From contig NZ_CP014209.1 of NCBI RefSeq assembly GCF_001636295.1, positions 3,286,001 through 3,350,000 of the forward strand: a DNA stretch of 64,000 nt. Reading direction: 5' to 3'. This DNA comes from Isoptericola dokdonensis DS-3 (GTDB lineage: Bacteria; Actinomycetota; Actinomycetes; Actinomycetales; Cellulomonadaceae). Of the stretch, positions 31,000-40,750 are shown piece after piece (position 1 is the first letter of the stretch; each line of letters opens with the position of its first letter). Below the pieces are notes generated by a model. That model saw only the letters and a program-made list of their open reading frames with translations. It was not told the origin of the DNA and did not search any database. The translations under genes were made by a program, and so were the position numbers.

Positions 31000-33900
31000 A
31001 TGACACCCACGCACCACCGCGTCCGCGCGGGGACCCACCGGACCCGCAGCGCCGGACGGCTGACCGCCGTCGTGCTGGCGGCCGCGCTCGGCGCCACCGC
31101 AGCCGTGCCGGCCGCGGCCACCGCCGATCCCGACCGTCCAGCCCCCGCGTCCCACGCCCCGCTCACCGCTCTCGACCCCGACGTCGTCGCCGACATCACC
31201 GGCCACGACGACCCCTACCTCGACACCGAAGCCCCCAGCGGCTTCGACCCCGTCGTGGAGGGCGACGACGCCGCGGCGCTCGACGCCAAGCTCGGCGACG
31301 CCGACCAGCTCGCCCTCACCGAGGCGCAGGCCGCCGAGGAGGACATCGTCACCGTCCTGCTCGCCGTCGAGCCGGGAACCGTCGACGAGGTGCAGGAGGC
31401 GGTCGCCCGCCACGGCGGCTCCGTGGGACGCGCCGAGGACGACCTCGGCTACGTCCGCGCGACCGTCCCCGTGGACGACCTCCCCGCGCTGGTCGCGCAG
31501 GACGACGTCCTCGCGGTCGACCTCGACCGCGAGGTGGAGGTGCCGGACCCTGCTCCCGTCGACACCCCGGCCGGCGGTGCCGCCGCCCGCGCCGCGGTCA
31601 CCGGCGGGCCGGGCGCGCCGTCCGCCAAGACCCCGACGAAGAACCCGTACCTGCCCACCGGCGAGACCGGCGCGGCGGACTTCACGAGGACCCACCGCAC
31701 GTCCGACGGCCGTGGCACCGTCATCGGGATCCTCGACACGGGCGTCGACCTCGCCCATCCCGCCCTGCGGACCACCACCGACGGCAGGCCCAAGGTGGTC
31801 GGCTGGTTCACGGCGACCGACCCCGTGGTCGACAACGACGCGACGTGGCAGCGCATGACGACGACGGTCACCGGTCCGTCGTTCCGCTACACCGGCACCC
31901 AGTACACGGCCCCCGCGGGCACGTACCGCATCGCGGGACCGCTCGAGAGCTCGTCCGCGCGGGCCGAGGCGCTCGGCGACCTCAACCGCGACGGTGACAC
32001 GACCGACCGCGTCGCGATGCTCTACGACGAGACGACGCACGAGGTCCGCGTGGACACCGATGCGGACGGCGACTTCGTCGAGGAGACGCCGATGCTGCCG
32101 TTAGACGTCGACGGCCAGGTCGGGCAGCTCGGCACGGACGACCCGGACACCGACGTCGTCGAGAGCATGCCGTTCGTCGTCGAGGTCCGCGAGGACGTCG
32201 ACCTCTCCCCGCTCGGCGGCATCAACGTCGGCCGGACCGCCGACTACGTCAACCTCGGCGTCGTCTCCGGCCAGCACGGCACGCACGTCGCCGGCATCGC
32301 GGCAGGCAACGGTCTGTTCGGCGGGGCCGTGCAGGGTGCCGCACCGGGTGCCCAGATCGTGTCCGCCCGTGCGTGCACATGGAACGGCGGCTGCACGTCC
32401 GTCGCGCTCACCGAGGGCATGATCGACCTCGTGGTGGAGCATGACGTCGACGTCGTCAACGTCTCGATCGGCGGCCTCGTGCCCCTCAACGACGGGTCGA
32501 GCGCCGTCGCGCGGCTCTACGACGAGCTGGTCGACACCTACGACGTCGACATCGTCGCGTCCGCCGGCAACGACGGTCCCGGTCTCAACACCGTCGCCCC
32601 GCCGTCGACCGGTGACTCGGTCATCAGCGTGGCCGCGTCCGTCAGCGACGACACGTGGTTCGCCAACTACGGCGCGCGCGTCCCCACCGACCTCGCCCTG
32701 TTCCCGTTCTCGGCGCGCGGGCCCTCGGAGGACGGCTCGCTCAAGCCGACGCTCGCCGCTCCGGGTGCGGCCGTCTCGACCACCCCGACGTGGCTGCCCG
32801 GCGCGTCCGTCCCCGAGACGGGCTACGACCTGCCCGCCGGCTACAGCATGCTCAACGGCACGTCGATGGCCGCGCCGCAGGTCGCGGGTGCGGTCGCGGT
32901 GCTGCGTTCGGCCGCGCAGGCCCGCGGGCTCGAGGTCTCGGCGGAAGGCATGCGCACCGCGCTCATGGACAGCGCCGACCTGATCGACGACGTCCAGGTG
33001 GCCGAGCAGGGTGCCGGTGTCGTCGACGTCGCCGGCGCCTGGCGGCGGATCGTCGTCGACGGCGTCCTGCGACCTGGGCACGCCGAGTACACGGTCTCCG
33101 CGCCGGTGTGCAGCGAGCTCTCGGGTGCGCTGACGACCCCCGACCACGGCGTCGGGGTCTACGACCGCTGCCTGCCCGCCGACGGCGGTCTCGCGCCGGG
33201 TGAACGCACCACCTACGACGTCGACGTGACCCGCACGACCGGCGCGGCCGGCACGCGGCTCCACCGGCTGACCCTCGTCGGCGACGACCGCACGTTCGAC
33301 GTGCCGCCGGTGGTGGCCCTGCGGCGGGGCGACACTCGGACCGTGGCCGTGCAGGCGCGGCCCCGCACCGCGGGCCTGCACTCGGCGCTGCTGCGCGTCG
33401 ACGACCCGCTGACCCCGGGCGTGGACCACGTGGTCCCGCTGACGGTCGTGGCCTCCGAGGTCGCGGCGGCGCCGCGGCGCACGGTGGTCTCGCAGGGCAC
33501 CGTGCCGCGCGGCAGCGCGACGTCGATGTTCGTCGCGGTGCCCGAGGGTGTGCAGAACCTGCAGGTGTCGCTCACCGGTTCCGGTGGGAAGCCGACCTCC
33601 GGCGACGTACGGGTCCGCGCGTTCGACCCCGTGGGCCTGCCGGTCGACGGCCCCGACGCGTGCTACGTGGCCACCGCGACCTGCGACCCCGCCGAGCACT
33701 CGTACGAGCGACCTCGGGCGGGCGTCTGGGAGCTCGTGGTCGAGGCGTCCCGCCGGTCCGGGAGGGCCGAGCCGGGGTACCGGGTCGAGGCGGTGCTCCA
33801 GGGTGTCACCCTCGAACCCGCGGCGGTCACGCTCGACGGGCTGTCCGTGCACACCCCGGAGCAGGTCACGCTCATGGCGACCAACGACTGGGGAACGCTG

Positions 33901-35400
33901 GACGTGCGGCCGGCCGAGGGAGCGCTCGGACGTACCGTCGCGCTGTGGTCCACCGTGGCCGACGGCGGGGTGGTGCAGAACCGGGTCGACGTGCCCCGCG
34001 ACGGCACCCTCGTGGACCTGACCATCACACCGCGCGAGGACGACACCGACCTCGACGTGCTGTTCGTGCACGCCGCCACCGGGCGACTCGTCGCCCGCGG
34101 GCAGGAGGTCGGGTCGGTGGCCGAGCGGGTCGTCGTCCGCGACCCGATGCCCGGCTCGTACTACCTCGTGGTCCAGGGGACCTCGTTGCCGGGCGAGACG
34201 GCGGCCTTCGACTACGTCGAGAAGATCTACTCCCCGTCGATCGGCGCCGTGACCGCCACGGACACCGGTTCCCGCGAGCTGCGGCCCGGAGCCTCGTGGG
34301 GGCTCGACGTCGGCGTCTCGGCGTTCGCCCACCCGTTCGGAGCACGCCCGCTCGTCGGCGCCGTCCCGCTGGTCAACCCGGAGGGTGCCTACGTCGGCAG
34401 CGCCGACGTCATCGTGTCGACGGTGACCACACCGCAGGCGACGGTCCTCGACGAGGACCAGCCGTTCGTCGGCACCGACATGAACTCGTCGGGGCTCGTG
34501 GTCGGCGACGACCAGATCTCGTCCCGCACCACGCCGGTCACGTGGACCGCCGAGGACGGTACCCGCGCGCTCGACATGGGCGCGGGTCGGACGAGGGGTT
34601 CGGCGTACGGCGTGAACGAGGGCGGGGCCGCCGCCGGACAGGTGATGTCCGCCGGCGGGACGATGGCCGCGGTGCTCTGGCGTCCCGACGGCACCCTCGT
34701 CGAGCTCGGCGCGCCGGACGGCGCGGACTACCGGGGCTCCTACGCGTACGGGCTGAACGACGCCACGCAGGAGCACGGGGTGCAGGTGGCGGGGATGTCC
34801 GTCCGCACCGAGCAGGTGGACGGCGTGAGCCGTCAGGTCACCGACGCCTGGGTGTGGACCGACGGCTCGGGGTTCCGGATCCTGCCGCACCTGACCGGCG
34901 ACGGGCGGGCGACCACAGCCGTCGCGATCAACGACGCCGGCTGGGTCGTGGGCAGCTCGCTGACGGACGGCGTGCGGCACGCGGTCCGGTGGTCGCCGGA
35001 CGGCGAGATCGAGGACCTCGGCGTGCTGCCGGGCATGTTCGACTCGTCGGCGCAGGCCGTCAACGCGGCGGGCGACGTCGTCGGGATCTCCGGCGACGAC
35101 GCGTTCGTGTGGACCGCCGAGGACGGGATGCGACGCCTTCCCGACCTCGGGTTCGACGGCACCGTGACGGCCATCACCGACGAGGGCTGGGTGCTGGGTG
35201 ACGCGCAGCTCGCACCGGAGGTCGCCACCCCCGTCGTGTGGGACCCGCAGGGCCGCCTGTACGACCTCGGCCGGATGGCTGACGGCTCGGCCGTGCTCCC
35301 GGCGCAGTCGTTGGCCATGCACGGGTCGGAGGTCCTCGTGTACGGCTTCCGGCCCTCCGGTTCGGGTGTCGTCCTGCTCGACCTGCCGTCACTGCCGTAA
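31000..35400 (+). CDS. Secreted subtilisin-like serine protease with C-terminal HAF-type repeats
   Basis: The protein has 1,466 residues. A signal peptide (about 1-43, ending AAATA) and an inhibitor-I9-like propeptide (about 110-170) lead to an S8 catalytic domain with Asp246 (GILDTGVDLAHP), His426 (GQHGTHVAG) and Ser622 (NGTSMAAP). Between Asp and His is an insertion of about 180 residues containing two calcium-loop-like runs (LNRDGDTTDR, DTDADGDFVEE). A long beta-rich region with a PPC-like part follows. The last roughly 330 residues hold about seven imperfect repeats with the pattern AxxINxxGxVVGxSxxxxxxAxxW, as in HAF-repeat proteins. RBS GAGGAGCC selects the start. The substrate is unknown. 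Confidence 0.9.
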   Translation: MTPTHHRVRAGTHRTRSAGRLTAVVLAAALGATAAVPAAATADPDRPAPASHAPLTALDPDVVADITGHDDPYLDTEAPSGFDPVVEGDDAAALDAKLGDADQLALTEAQAAEEDIVTVLLAVEPGTVDEVQEAVARHGGSVGRAEDDLGYVRATVPVDDLPALVAQDDVLAVDLDREVEVPDPAPVDTPAGGAAARAAVTGGPGAPSAKTPTKNPYLPTGETGAADFTRTHRTSDGRGTVIGILDTGVDLAHPALRTTTDGRPKVVGWFTATDPVVDNDATWQRMTTTVTGPSFRYTGTQYTAPAGTYRIAGPLESSSARAEALGDLNRDGDTTDRVAMLYDETTHEVRVDTDADGDFVEETPMLPLDVDGQVGQLGTDDPDTDVVESMPFVVEVREDVDLSPLGGINVGRTADYVNLGVVSGQHGTHVAGIAAGNGLFGGAVQGAAPGAQIVSARACTWNGGCTSVALTEGMIDLVVEHDVDVVNVSIGGLVPLNDGSSAVARLYDELVDTYDVDIVASAGNDGPGLNTVAPPSTGDSVISVAASVSDDTWFANYGARVPTDLALFPFSARGPSEDGSLKPTLAAPGAAVSTTPTWLPGASVPETGYDLPAGYSMLNGTSMAAPQVAGAVAVLRSAAQARGLEVSAEGMRTALMDSADLIDDVQVAEQGAGVVDVAGAWRRIVVDGVLRPGHAEYTVSAPVCSELSGALTTPDHGVGVYDRCLPADGGLAPGERTTYDVDVTRTTGAAGTRLHRLTLVGDDRTFDVPPVVALRRGDTRTVAVQARPRTAGLHSALLRVDDPLTPGVDHVVPLTVVASEVAAAPRRTVVSQGTVPRGSATSMFVAVPEGVQNLQVSLTGSGGKPTSGDVRVRAFDPVGLPVDGPDACYVATATCDPAEHSYERPRAGVWELVVEASRRSGRAEPGYRVEAVLQGVTLEPAAVTLDGLSVHTPEQVTLMATNDWGTLDVRPAEGALGRTVALWSTVADGGVVQNRVDVPRDGTLVDLTITPREDDTDLDVLFVHAATGRLVARGQEVGSVAERVVVRDPMPGSYYLVVQGTSLPGETAAFDYVEKIYSPSIGAVTATDTGSRELRPGASWGLDVGVSAFAHPFGARPLVGAVPLVNPEGAYVGSADVIVSTVTTPQATVLDEDQPFVGTDMNSSGLVVGDDQISSRTTPVTWTAEDGTRALDMGAGRTRGSAYGVNEGGAAAGQVMSAGGTMAAVLWRPDGTLVELGAPDGADYRGSYAYGLNDATQEHGVQVAGMSVRTEQVDGVSRQVTDAWVWTDGSGFRILPHLTGDGRATTAVAINDAGWVVGSSLTDGVRHAVRWSPDGEIEDLGVLPGMFDSSAQAVNAAGDVVGISGDDAFVWTAEDGMRRLPDLGFDGTVTAITDEGWVLGDAQLAPEVATPVVWDPQGRLYDLGRMADGSAVLPAQSLAMHGSEVLVYGFRPSGSGVVLLDLPSLP

Positions 35401-35449
35401 CGCGCTGCGGCCACCGCCAGGGCCGAACCGGCCTGCGAGGTGCAGGCAG

Positions 35450-35486
35450 GGCCGGGGCCGGGAGACGTCGTCTCCCGGCCCCGGCC
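35450..35486. terminator. Bidirectional terminator between protease and pspA
   Basis: Perfect 18-bp inverted arms (35450-35467 and 35469-35486) lie 50 bp past the protease stop and 44 bp before the pspA stop, so both convergent genes can end there. Confidence 0.87.
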
Positions 35487-35529
35487 GCGCGTCCCGCCCG
35501 TCCGGCAGGTGGCGCGCAGAACTGGCCGG

Positions 35530-36267
35530 TCAGGACTCGATCTGCGGCGTCGGCGTGCCCGACTTCAGCGCGGCGAGACGCGCCTCGAGCTCGACGTCCT
35601 GCATCGAACCCTCGAGCTCGGCGAACTGCGACTCCAGCGACGACGCCGCGATCTCGGCCTGGCCCATCGCCTGGGCCTCCTCACGACGCACGGCCTCCTC
35701 GAAGCGGGACAGCTCGCTCGTGGGGTCCATGACGTTGATCGAGCCGATCGCGCCCTGGACGGCCTGCTGCGCCTGGGCGGCCTTCTGCCGGGCGACGAGC
35801 TGGTCGCGCTTGCTCTTCAGCTCGCCGAGGCGGTCCTTCATCTGGCCCAGGCCGGTCTTGAGCTTGTCGACGGTGACGCGCTGCTGCTCGATCATCGGCT
35901 GGGCGGCACGCACCTCGCCCTCGGCGTCGAGCTGCTTGCGCAGGGCCACCTTGGCGAGCTGGTCGAACTTGTCGGCGTTGACGGGGTCGCCGCCGGAGCG
36001 GTACTCGTCGGCCTTGCGGGACGCGGCCAGCGCCTTGGCGCCCCACTCCTGCACGGACTGGACGTCCTCGTGGTAGTCCTGCTCGGCGAGCCGCAGGTTG
36101 CCGATGGTCTGCGCGATGGCCTGCTCGGCCTCGGCGATGTTGTTCGTGTAGTCCCGGATGAGCTGGTCGATCATCTTGGCCGGGTCCTCGGCGCGGTCCA
36201 GCAGCGCGTTGATGTTGGCCTTCGCGAGCTGGCTCATACGCCCGAGGATGCTCTGCTTCTGCGTCAT
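35530..36267 (-). CDS. pspA: PspA/IM30 (ESCRT-III-like) membrane stress protein
   Basis: The protein has 245 residues and is almost entirely coiled coil, with the family start ILGRMSQLAKANINALLDRAEDP and a central EQDYHEDVQSVQEWGAKALAA region. PspA proteins polymerise on and protect the cytoplasmic membrane under envelope stress. RBS AAGGAAGG lies seven bases before the ATG. It is 60 bp downstream of the TPM-domain gene on the same strand, probably in one transcript. Confidence 0.95.
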   Translation of the reverse strand: MTQKQSILGRMSQLAKANINALLDRAEDPAKMIDQLIRDYTNNIAEAEQAIAQTIGNLRLAEQDYHEDVQSVQEWGAKALAASRKADEYRSGGDPVNADKFDQLAKVALRKQLDAEGEVRAAQPMIEQQRVTVDKLKTGLGQMKDRLGELKSKRDQLVARQKAAQAQQAVQGAIGSINVMDPTSELSRFEEAVRREEAQAMGQAEIAASSLESQFAELEGSMQDVELEARLAALKSGTPTPQIES

Positions 36268-36327
36268 GTCGTGCCTTCCTTGGTCCGTGCTGTCACAGGT
36301 CTCGACGTCCGAGAGCCCCGGGAGGTT

Positions 36328-38385
36328 TCAGAACCGGCCGCCGCCGCTGCGACGACCACGCCCGGCACCGCCGCCGCGCCCGCCGCGGGCACGACCGCGC
36401 GAGGCACCCATGCCCCGGGCGCCACCGTACCCCCGGGGTGCGGACGGGCGGCGGCCACGCCCGCCGCCCGACAGCACGGAGTCGAGGAGGATGCCGCCGA
36501 GCACCATCCCGCCCAGGCCGGGGGACCGTGTCCCGTGCGAGCGGGACGGCCCGGCCTGCCGCGCGGACCACGCCTCGGCGTCGGCGTGCGCGGCCGCCGC
36601 GGCGGCGTCCGCGACCCGCTCGGCCTGCTGGGCGGTGCCGAGGGCGGCGTGCGGGTCGGTCTGGCCGGCGGCCTCGCCCGCGAGCCGGGTCGCCTCGGCG
36701 AGCAGGCCGCGGGCCTCCGCACCGACGGCGCCGCGCCGGGTCGTGACGAAGTCCTGCGTCGTGCGCAGCCGCACGTCGACCCGACCGAGCACGTCGCGCA
36801 CGAGCGCCCGGGCGCGGGCGTCGGACTCGGCCTGCTGGCGCAGGGGTGCGAGCGTGGCGTCGAGCGCCGCCTCGGCGATGGCGAGGCGGGACAGGGCCGC
36901 GAGCGGGTCGCCGCCGTCGCGGGCGTCCTGCGCCTGGGCCGCGGCCTGGCGCGCCTCGGCGGCCGCGGCCCGCACGACCGGTTCGTCGGGGGCGAGCCGG
37001 TCGGCGTCCACGAGGTCCTGCGTGACCGACGCGACGGCCTTGTCCAGGGACGTCGCCGCGTGCGCGAGGTTCCGGTCCGCCGAGTCGACGGCATCGAGCA
37101 GCGAGCCCGCCTGGTCGAGCGCGGCCTGCGCGGCCCGCGCCTCGGCGACCGCCACCCCCTTCGTCCGCCGGCCGAGCGCGGCTCGACCCGCCTCCACCGC
37201 GGCACGGGCCCCCGCGATCAGCGTCGCCGCCTGGTCGGGGTTGCCCGTGACCGACGCGAGCGCCGTCGCCGGGTACGTGCGGGTGAGCCCGGACAGCACG
37301 CTGCGCGTCACCTCGATGCGGGCCTCGAGCTCGTCGGAGCGTGCCGCCGCCTCGTCGAGCACCTGCGGCGCCCGGGACTGCAGGGCCCGCAGGTCGTCGA
37401 ACGCGCGGGCCTGCGCCTCCAGGGCCGCGGACGCCGCGGCGCAACGCCCGACGACGTCCCGCAGGACCGCGTGCTCGTGCGCCGGATCCACGCCGCCCGG
37501 CACGTCGGTGACCGAACCGCGCAGCGCGAACGCCGCCGCGACCTGCTCGCGCGCCGTGTCGAGCACGGCGGCGAAGTCCCGGGTCGCGTCCACGCCGAAC
37601 TCCGCCTCGGCGAACGCCAGCTCCTGCGCGGACGACCGCACCGCGTCGTCGACCGCGACGAGCGCGCTGCCGGTCCGGCGCCGCAGCTCGTCCAGGTCCA
37701 GGCCGGCCAGCGGGTCCACCTGGCGACCCGACCGGCTCCGTGCCGCCTCGGCGCCCCGCGACGTCAGGTCGCGGTCCCGCCGCCGGGACCGGACGACCAG
37801 CACCACCACGACGACCAGCACGAGCCCGCCGGCCGCCACCAGCCATCCGAGGGGGAGTCCCGAGGTGTCGGGCTCGTCGACCGTCGTCTGCGCGAGGACC
37901 GCGTCCACCGCGGCGACGGTCGCGCCCGCCCAGTCGTCGTCCCGCAGCTCGTCCACCGCGGCGTCACGCACCACGTCGAGCTGGTCGTCGTCGAGCGCGA
38001 CGTTCTGGTCCACGCTCATCCCGTACAGCCGGTCCTCCGTGGCGACCGCCAGCAGCAGGTCGTCCGGCCCGAGGCGGGCGTTGTTCGCCGTCTGGTCCGC
38101 CCAGGCCCGCCCGTCCGTGCCGTCGAACCGCTCCACGTACACGACGAACAGCTGGTACGACGTCTGCTCGGCGAGCTCGTCCAACGACGCCTGCACCTGC
38201 TCGAGGCCCGCGTCGTCGAGCACCCCCGCGACGTCCGTCACGTCCCCCTCGAGGTCGCGCAGCGGTGCCTCGGCGTGCGCGGCCGTGCCCGGCAGGCCGA
38301 GCAGCAGTGCCAGCAGGAGCACGACGACGGACGGTGCGGCCGGGCGTCGCCGCCCGGTCAGGGGGGACGGCATCACGTGGTGCAT
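36328..38385 (-). CDS. TPM-domain membrane protein with long coiled-coil region
   Basis: The protein has 685 residues. A signal peptide (to about residue 37) precedes an extracytoplasmic TPM (TLP18.3/Psb32/MOLO-1) domain (about 45-175) with the typical YQLFVVYVERFDG segment, then a transmembrane helix (about 185-210). A long alanine-rich cytoplasmic coiled-coil part (about 230-600) and a Gly/Arg-rich tail ending RSGGGRF follow. ATG 38385 is chosen with GCGGGA upstream; ATG 38373 is possible. Being next to pspA suggests a part in envelope stress, which is inference. The role of the Gly/Arg tail is unknown. Confidence 0.85.
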   Translation of the reverse strand: MHHVMPSPLTGRRRPAAPSVVVLLLALLLGLPGTAAHAEAPLRDLEGDVTDVAGVLDDAGLEQVQASLDELAEQTSYQLFVVYVERFDGTDGRAWADQTANNARLGPDDLLLAVATEDRLYGMSVDQNVALDDDQLDVVRDAAVDELRDDDWAGATVAAVDAVLAQTTVDEPDTSGLPLGWLVAAGGLVLVVVVVLVVRSRRRDRDLTSRGAEAARSRSGRQVDPLAGLDLDELRRRTGSALVAVDDAVRSSAQELAFAEAEFGVDATRDFAAVLDTAREQVAAAFALRGSVTDVPGGVDPAHEHAVLRDVVGRCAAASAALEAQARAFDDLRALQSRAPQVLDEAAARSDELEARIEVTRSVLSGLTRTYPATALASVTGNPDQAATLIAGARAAVEAGRAALGRRTKGVAVAEARAAQAALDQAGSLLDAVDSADRNLAHAATSLDKAVASVTQDLVDADRLAPDEPVVRAAAAEARQAAAQAQDARDGGDPLAALSRLAIAEAALDATLAPLRQQAESDARARALVRDVLGRVDVRLRTTQDFVTTRRGAVGAEARGLLAEATRLAGEAAGQTDPHAALGTAQQAERVADAAAAAAHADAEAWSARQAGPSRSHGTRSPGLGGMVLGGILLDSVLSGGGRGRRPSAPRGYGGARGMGASRGRARGGRGGGAGRGRRSGGGRF

Positions 38386-38481
38386 CGTCCCGCGCGGCCC
38401 GCCGCGTCGCAATCCGGGAGATCCCGGTTTGTCCGTCGCCGACCGGTCCTCCGGGGTGCGGCGGGGAGCCGGGCGACGGCC

Positions 38482-39687
38482 TCAGTCGAGGCCGTCGGCC
38501 TGCCGCTCGTCCACGGTGCGGGCCGCCTCGCGCGCCGCACGCCGGTTCCGCTCCCGGCGGCCCCCCCGCGGGGTGTCGGGGTCCGGCACCGGGTCGCGCA
38601 GCATGTCCGAGTCGACGAGCTCGTGCCGCTGCAGGTACGTGTTGCCCACCGCCTGGATGGTCGCCGCGATCGGCAGCGCCAGGAACGCGCCCAGCGCCCC
38701 GAACACGGCACCGAACGCCAGCACCGCGACGAAGCTCACCGCCGGGTTCATCTCCAGCGCCCGCGCCGACACCTTCGGGGAGAAGTACAGGTTCTCCAGC
38801 TGCTGGTAGGCGATGATGAACGCCAGGACGCCCAGCGCCTGCGGCAGCCCCTGGGACGTCAGGGCCACCGCCACCGGGAGCGCCCCGCCGATGTAGGTGC
38901 CGATCGTCGGCACGAACTGCGAGACCACGCCCGTGAACAGCGCCAGCGGCAGCGCGTACGGCGTCCCCATGATGACCAGGAACACGGCGGTGAACGCCGC
39001 CGACAGCGCTGCGAGCACGATCCGTGAGCTGATGAAGTCCGACACCTTCACCTGCGTGATCTCCCACAGCCGCAGCACCTCCGTCTGCCGGTCCGGCGTC
39101 AACCACCGGCACACCGCCACCCGGAACTGCGGGCCCGCCGCCATGAGGTAGTACGTCACCAGCCCGATCGTCAGCGCCGCGAACACGAACCCGACGATCG
39201 TCGCGCCCACCGCGATCGTGCCCGACGCGACGTCCGTCCCGTACTCGTCGAGCAGCTGCGTCAGCAGCTCGTCCGACGGCGGCCACGTGACGTCGAACGT
39301 GGACTCCGCCCACTGCCGCACCGACGCGTACAGCGACGGCAGGGACTCCACCAGCTGCACCAGCTGCTGCACGAACAGGTTGCCGAACATCGCCAGCACC
39401 ACGACGGCCACGATCACCGACCCGAACAGCGCCGTCCCCGCCGCCACACCGCGCCGCCAGCCGTGGCGCACCAGCCACACCACGATCGGCTCCAGGGCGA
39501 GGGCCACGAAGAACGAGATCAGCAGGTACACGAAGATGGTGCTCAGCTGGCCCAGCGCCGACCACGTCCACGCCGCGACGAACACCGCCACCGCGCCCAT
39601 GACGAGCACCCGCGGCACCCAGCGCGGCGGGCGGCTCGAGTCGTGCTGCAGCGGGCGGTCCGGGCTCGGGGCGACGTCGTCGGACAT
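38482..39687 (-). CDS. AI-2E family (UPF0118) membrane transporter
   Basis: The protein has 401 residues and about eight transmembrane helices, with the family segments QQLVQLVESLP, FAALTIGLVTYYLMA and the late FVPTIGTYIGGALPV plus LENLYFSPKVSARALEMNPAVSF. Members have been linked to autoinducer-2 export or Na+/H+ exchange; the substrate cannot be told here. ATG 39687 is preceded by TACGGT at six bases, the leaderless arrangement; an in-frame start seven codons earlier is rejected because it would overlap this box. Confidence 0.9.
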   Translation of the reverse strand: MSDDVAPSPDRPLQHDSSRPPRWVPRVLVMGAVAVFVAAWTWSALGQLSTIFVYLLISFFVALALEPIVVWLVRHGWRRGVAAGTALFGSVIVAVVVLAMFGNLFVQQLVQLVESLPSLYASVRQWAESTFDVTWPPSDELLTQLLDEYGTDVASGTIAVGATIVGFVFAALTIGLVTYYLMAAGPQFRVAVCRWLTPDRQTEVLRLWEITQVKVSDFISSRIVLAALSAAFTAVFLVIMGTPYALPLALFTGVVSQFVPTIGTYIGGALPVAVALTSQGLPQALGVLAFIIAYQQLENLYFSPKVSARALEMNPAVSFVAVLAFGAVFGALGAFLALPIAATIQAVGNTYLQRHELVDSDMLRDPVPDPDTPRGGRRERNRRAAREAARTVDERQADGLD

Positions 39688-39745
39688 GCTCGCACCGTAT
39701 TGCCTCACCGCCCGCTTGTCCCTGCGGTGGTGCTGCCGCCCGCGG

Positions 39746-40654
39746 TCACGCCGCCGGGTGGGCCCGTACCCGGTCCGTCCGGCGCAGCAGGTCGACGACG
39801 CGCGACCACGAGTCCGCCCCGTGCCCCGCGTCGACCGCGTCCTGGGCGAGGGAGCGCATCAGCTCCGGCAGGGCAGGGTCCGTCCCGCTCGCCCGGCTGG
39901 CGGCGACCATGTGCTCCAGCGCGCCCAGCTCCATGGCGATCGTGTCCTCGTGACCGGGGTGGGTCCCGGCGTCGACGTCGGCCGCCAGCGCGTCGACCGT
40001 CTCGGGCAGCAGCGCCAGCACGTCGCGGGCCCGGGCGGCGAAGGCGGTGGCGTCGAGCCCGGCGTCCGTGACCATCGCGGCCGCGTGCAGGAACGCCGTC
40101 ATCCCCGCGAAATAGACCTCGAGCATCGCGGTGTCGAGCAGGGACGCCAGCCCGGGGTCGGTGCCGACGTGCTCGGTGCGCCCGGCGAGCCGTTCGAGCA
40201 CGGCGCGATGGCGGTCGAGGAGGTCCGCGTCACCGGCGTAGAGGATCTGCGCCTGGGGCGTACCGATCAACGGGACGGGCACCATGATCGCGCCGAGCAG
40301 CACCGACAGCCCGCGCTCGGCGGCCCAGGCGTGCGTGGCACGGGCCTCGTCCGGCGTCGACGACGCGAGCACGACGACAGTGCGTCCCCGCAGGGCCTCG
40401 GGCGCCACGGAGTCGAGCACGGAGCGCGTCGTCCCGTGGTCCCGCAGGCAGGTGATCACCAGGTCGGCCGAGGCGGCAGCGGCCAGGTCCGGCGCGGCCA
40501 CGGCACCCTCGGCGGCGAGCTCCTCCGTCCGCGAGCGGGTCCGGTTCCACACCACGGGGGGTGGTCCGGCGGCCAGCAGGGCCCGCGCGAGCGCGCTGCC
40601 CATGGGTCCGAGACCGACGACGGCGGTGGTGGGTGCGTGCTCGGTGATGGTCAT
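39746..40654 (-). CDS. NAD(P)-binding dehydrogenase of the beta-hydroxyacid dehydrogenase / imine reductase superfamily
   Basis: The protein has 302 residues. Rossmann motif GLGPMG is at residues 14-19, followed by VVWNRTRSR, which favours NADPH. An all-helical C-terminal domain of the type shared by imine reductases follows (LLDTAMLEVYFAGMTAFLHA). The substrate is not evident. It is divergent from an HxlR regulator with 96 bp between them, so induction by the regulator's signal is likely. Confidence 0.82.
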   Translation of the reverse strand: MTITEHAPTTAVVGLGPMGSALARALLAAGPPPVVWNRTRSRTEELAAEGAVAAPDLAAAASADLVITCLRDHGTTRSVLDSVAPEALRGRTVVVLASSTPDEARATHAWAAERGLSVLLGAIMVPVPLIGTPQAQILYAGDADLLDRHRAVLERLAGRTEHVGTDPGLASLLDTAMLEVYFAGMTAFLHAAAMVTDAGLDATAFAARARDVLALLPETVDALAADVDAGTHPGHEDTIAMELGALEHMVAASRASGTDPALPELMRSLAQDAVDAGHGADSWSRVVDLLRRTDRVRAHPAA

Positions 40655-40684
40655 ACAGTGAGTCTCGGCAGAACCGGCTCACGG

Positions 40685-40714
40685 GTGAAGTACCCACTTT
40701 CACGTGCGTACCCA
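40685..40714. promoter_or_regulatory. Candidate HxlR operator in the divergent promoter region
   Basis: GTACCCA occurs as a direct repeat (40690-40696 and 40708-40714, 18 bp apart), and an overlapping inverted repeat GTGAA-N9-TTCAC spans 40685-40703. The region separates the dehydrogenase and HxlR genes. Confidence 0.45.
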
Positions 40715-40750
40715 CCTCGAGGTCAGTGGCCGCGGACGAGAGGGAGTGCC

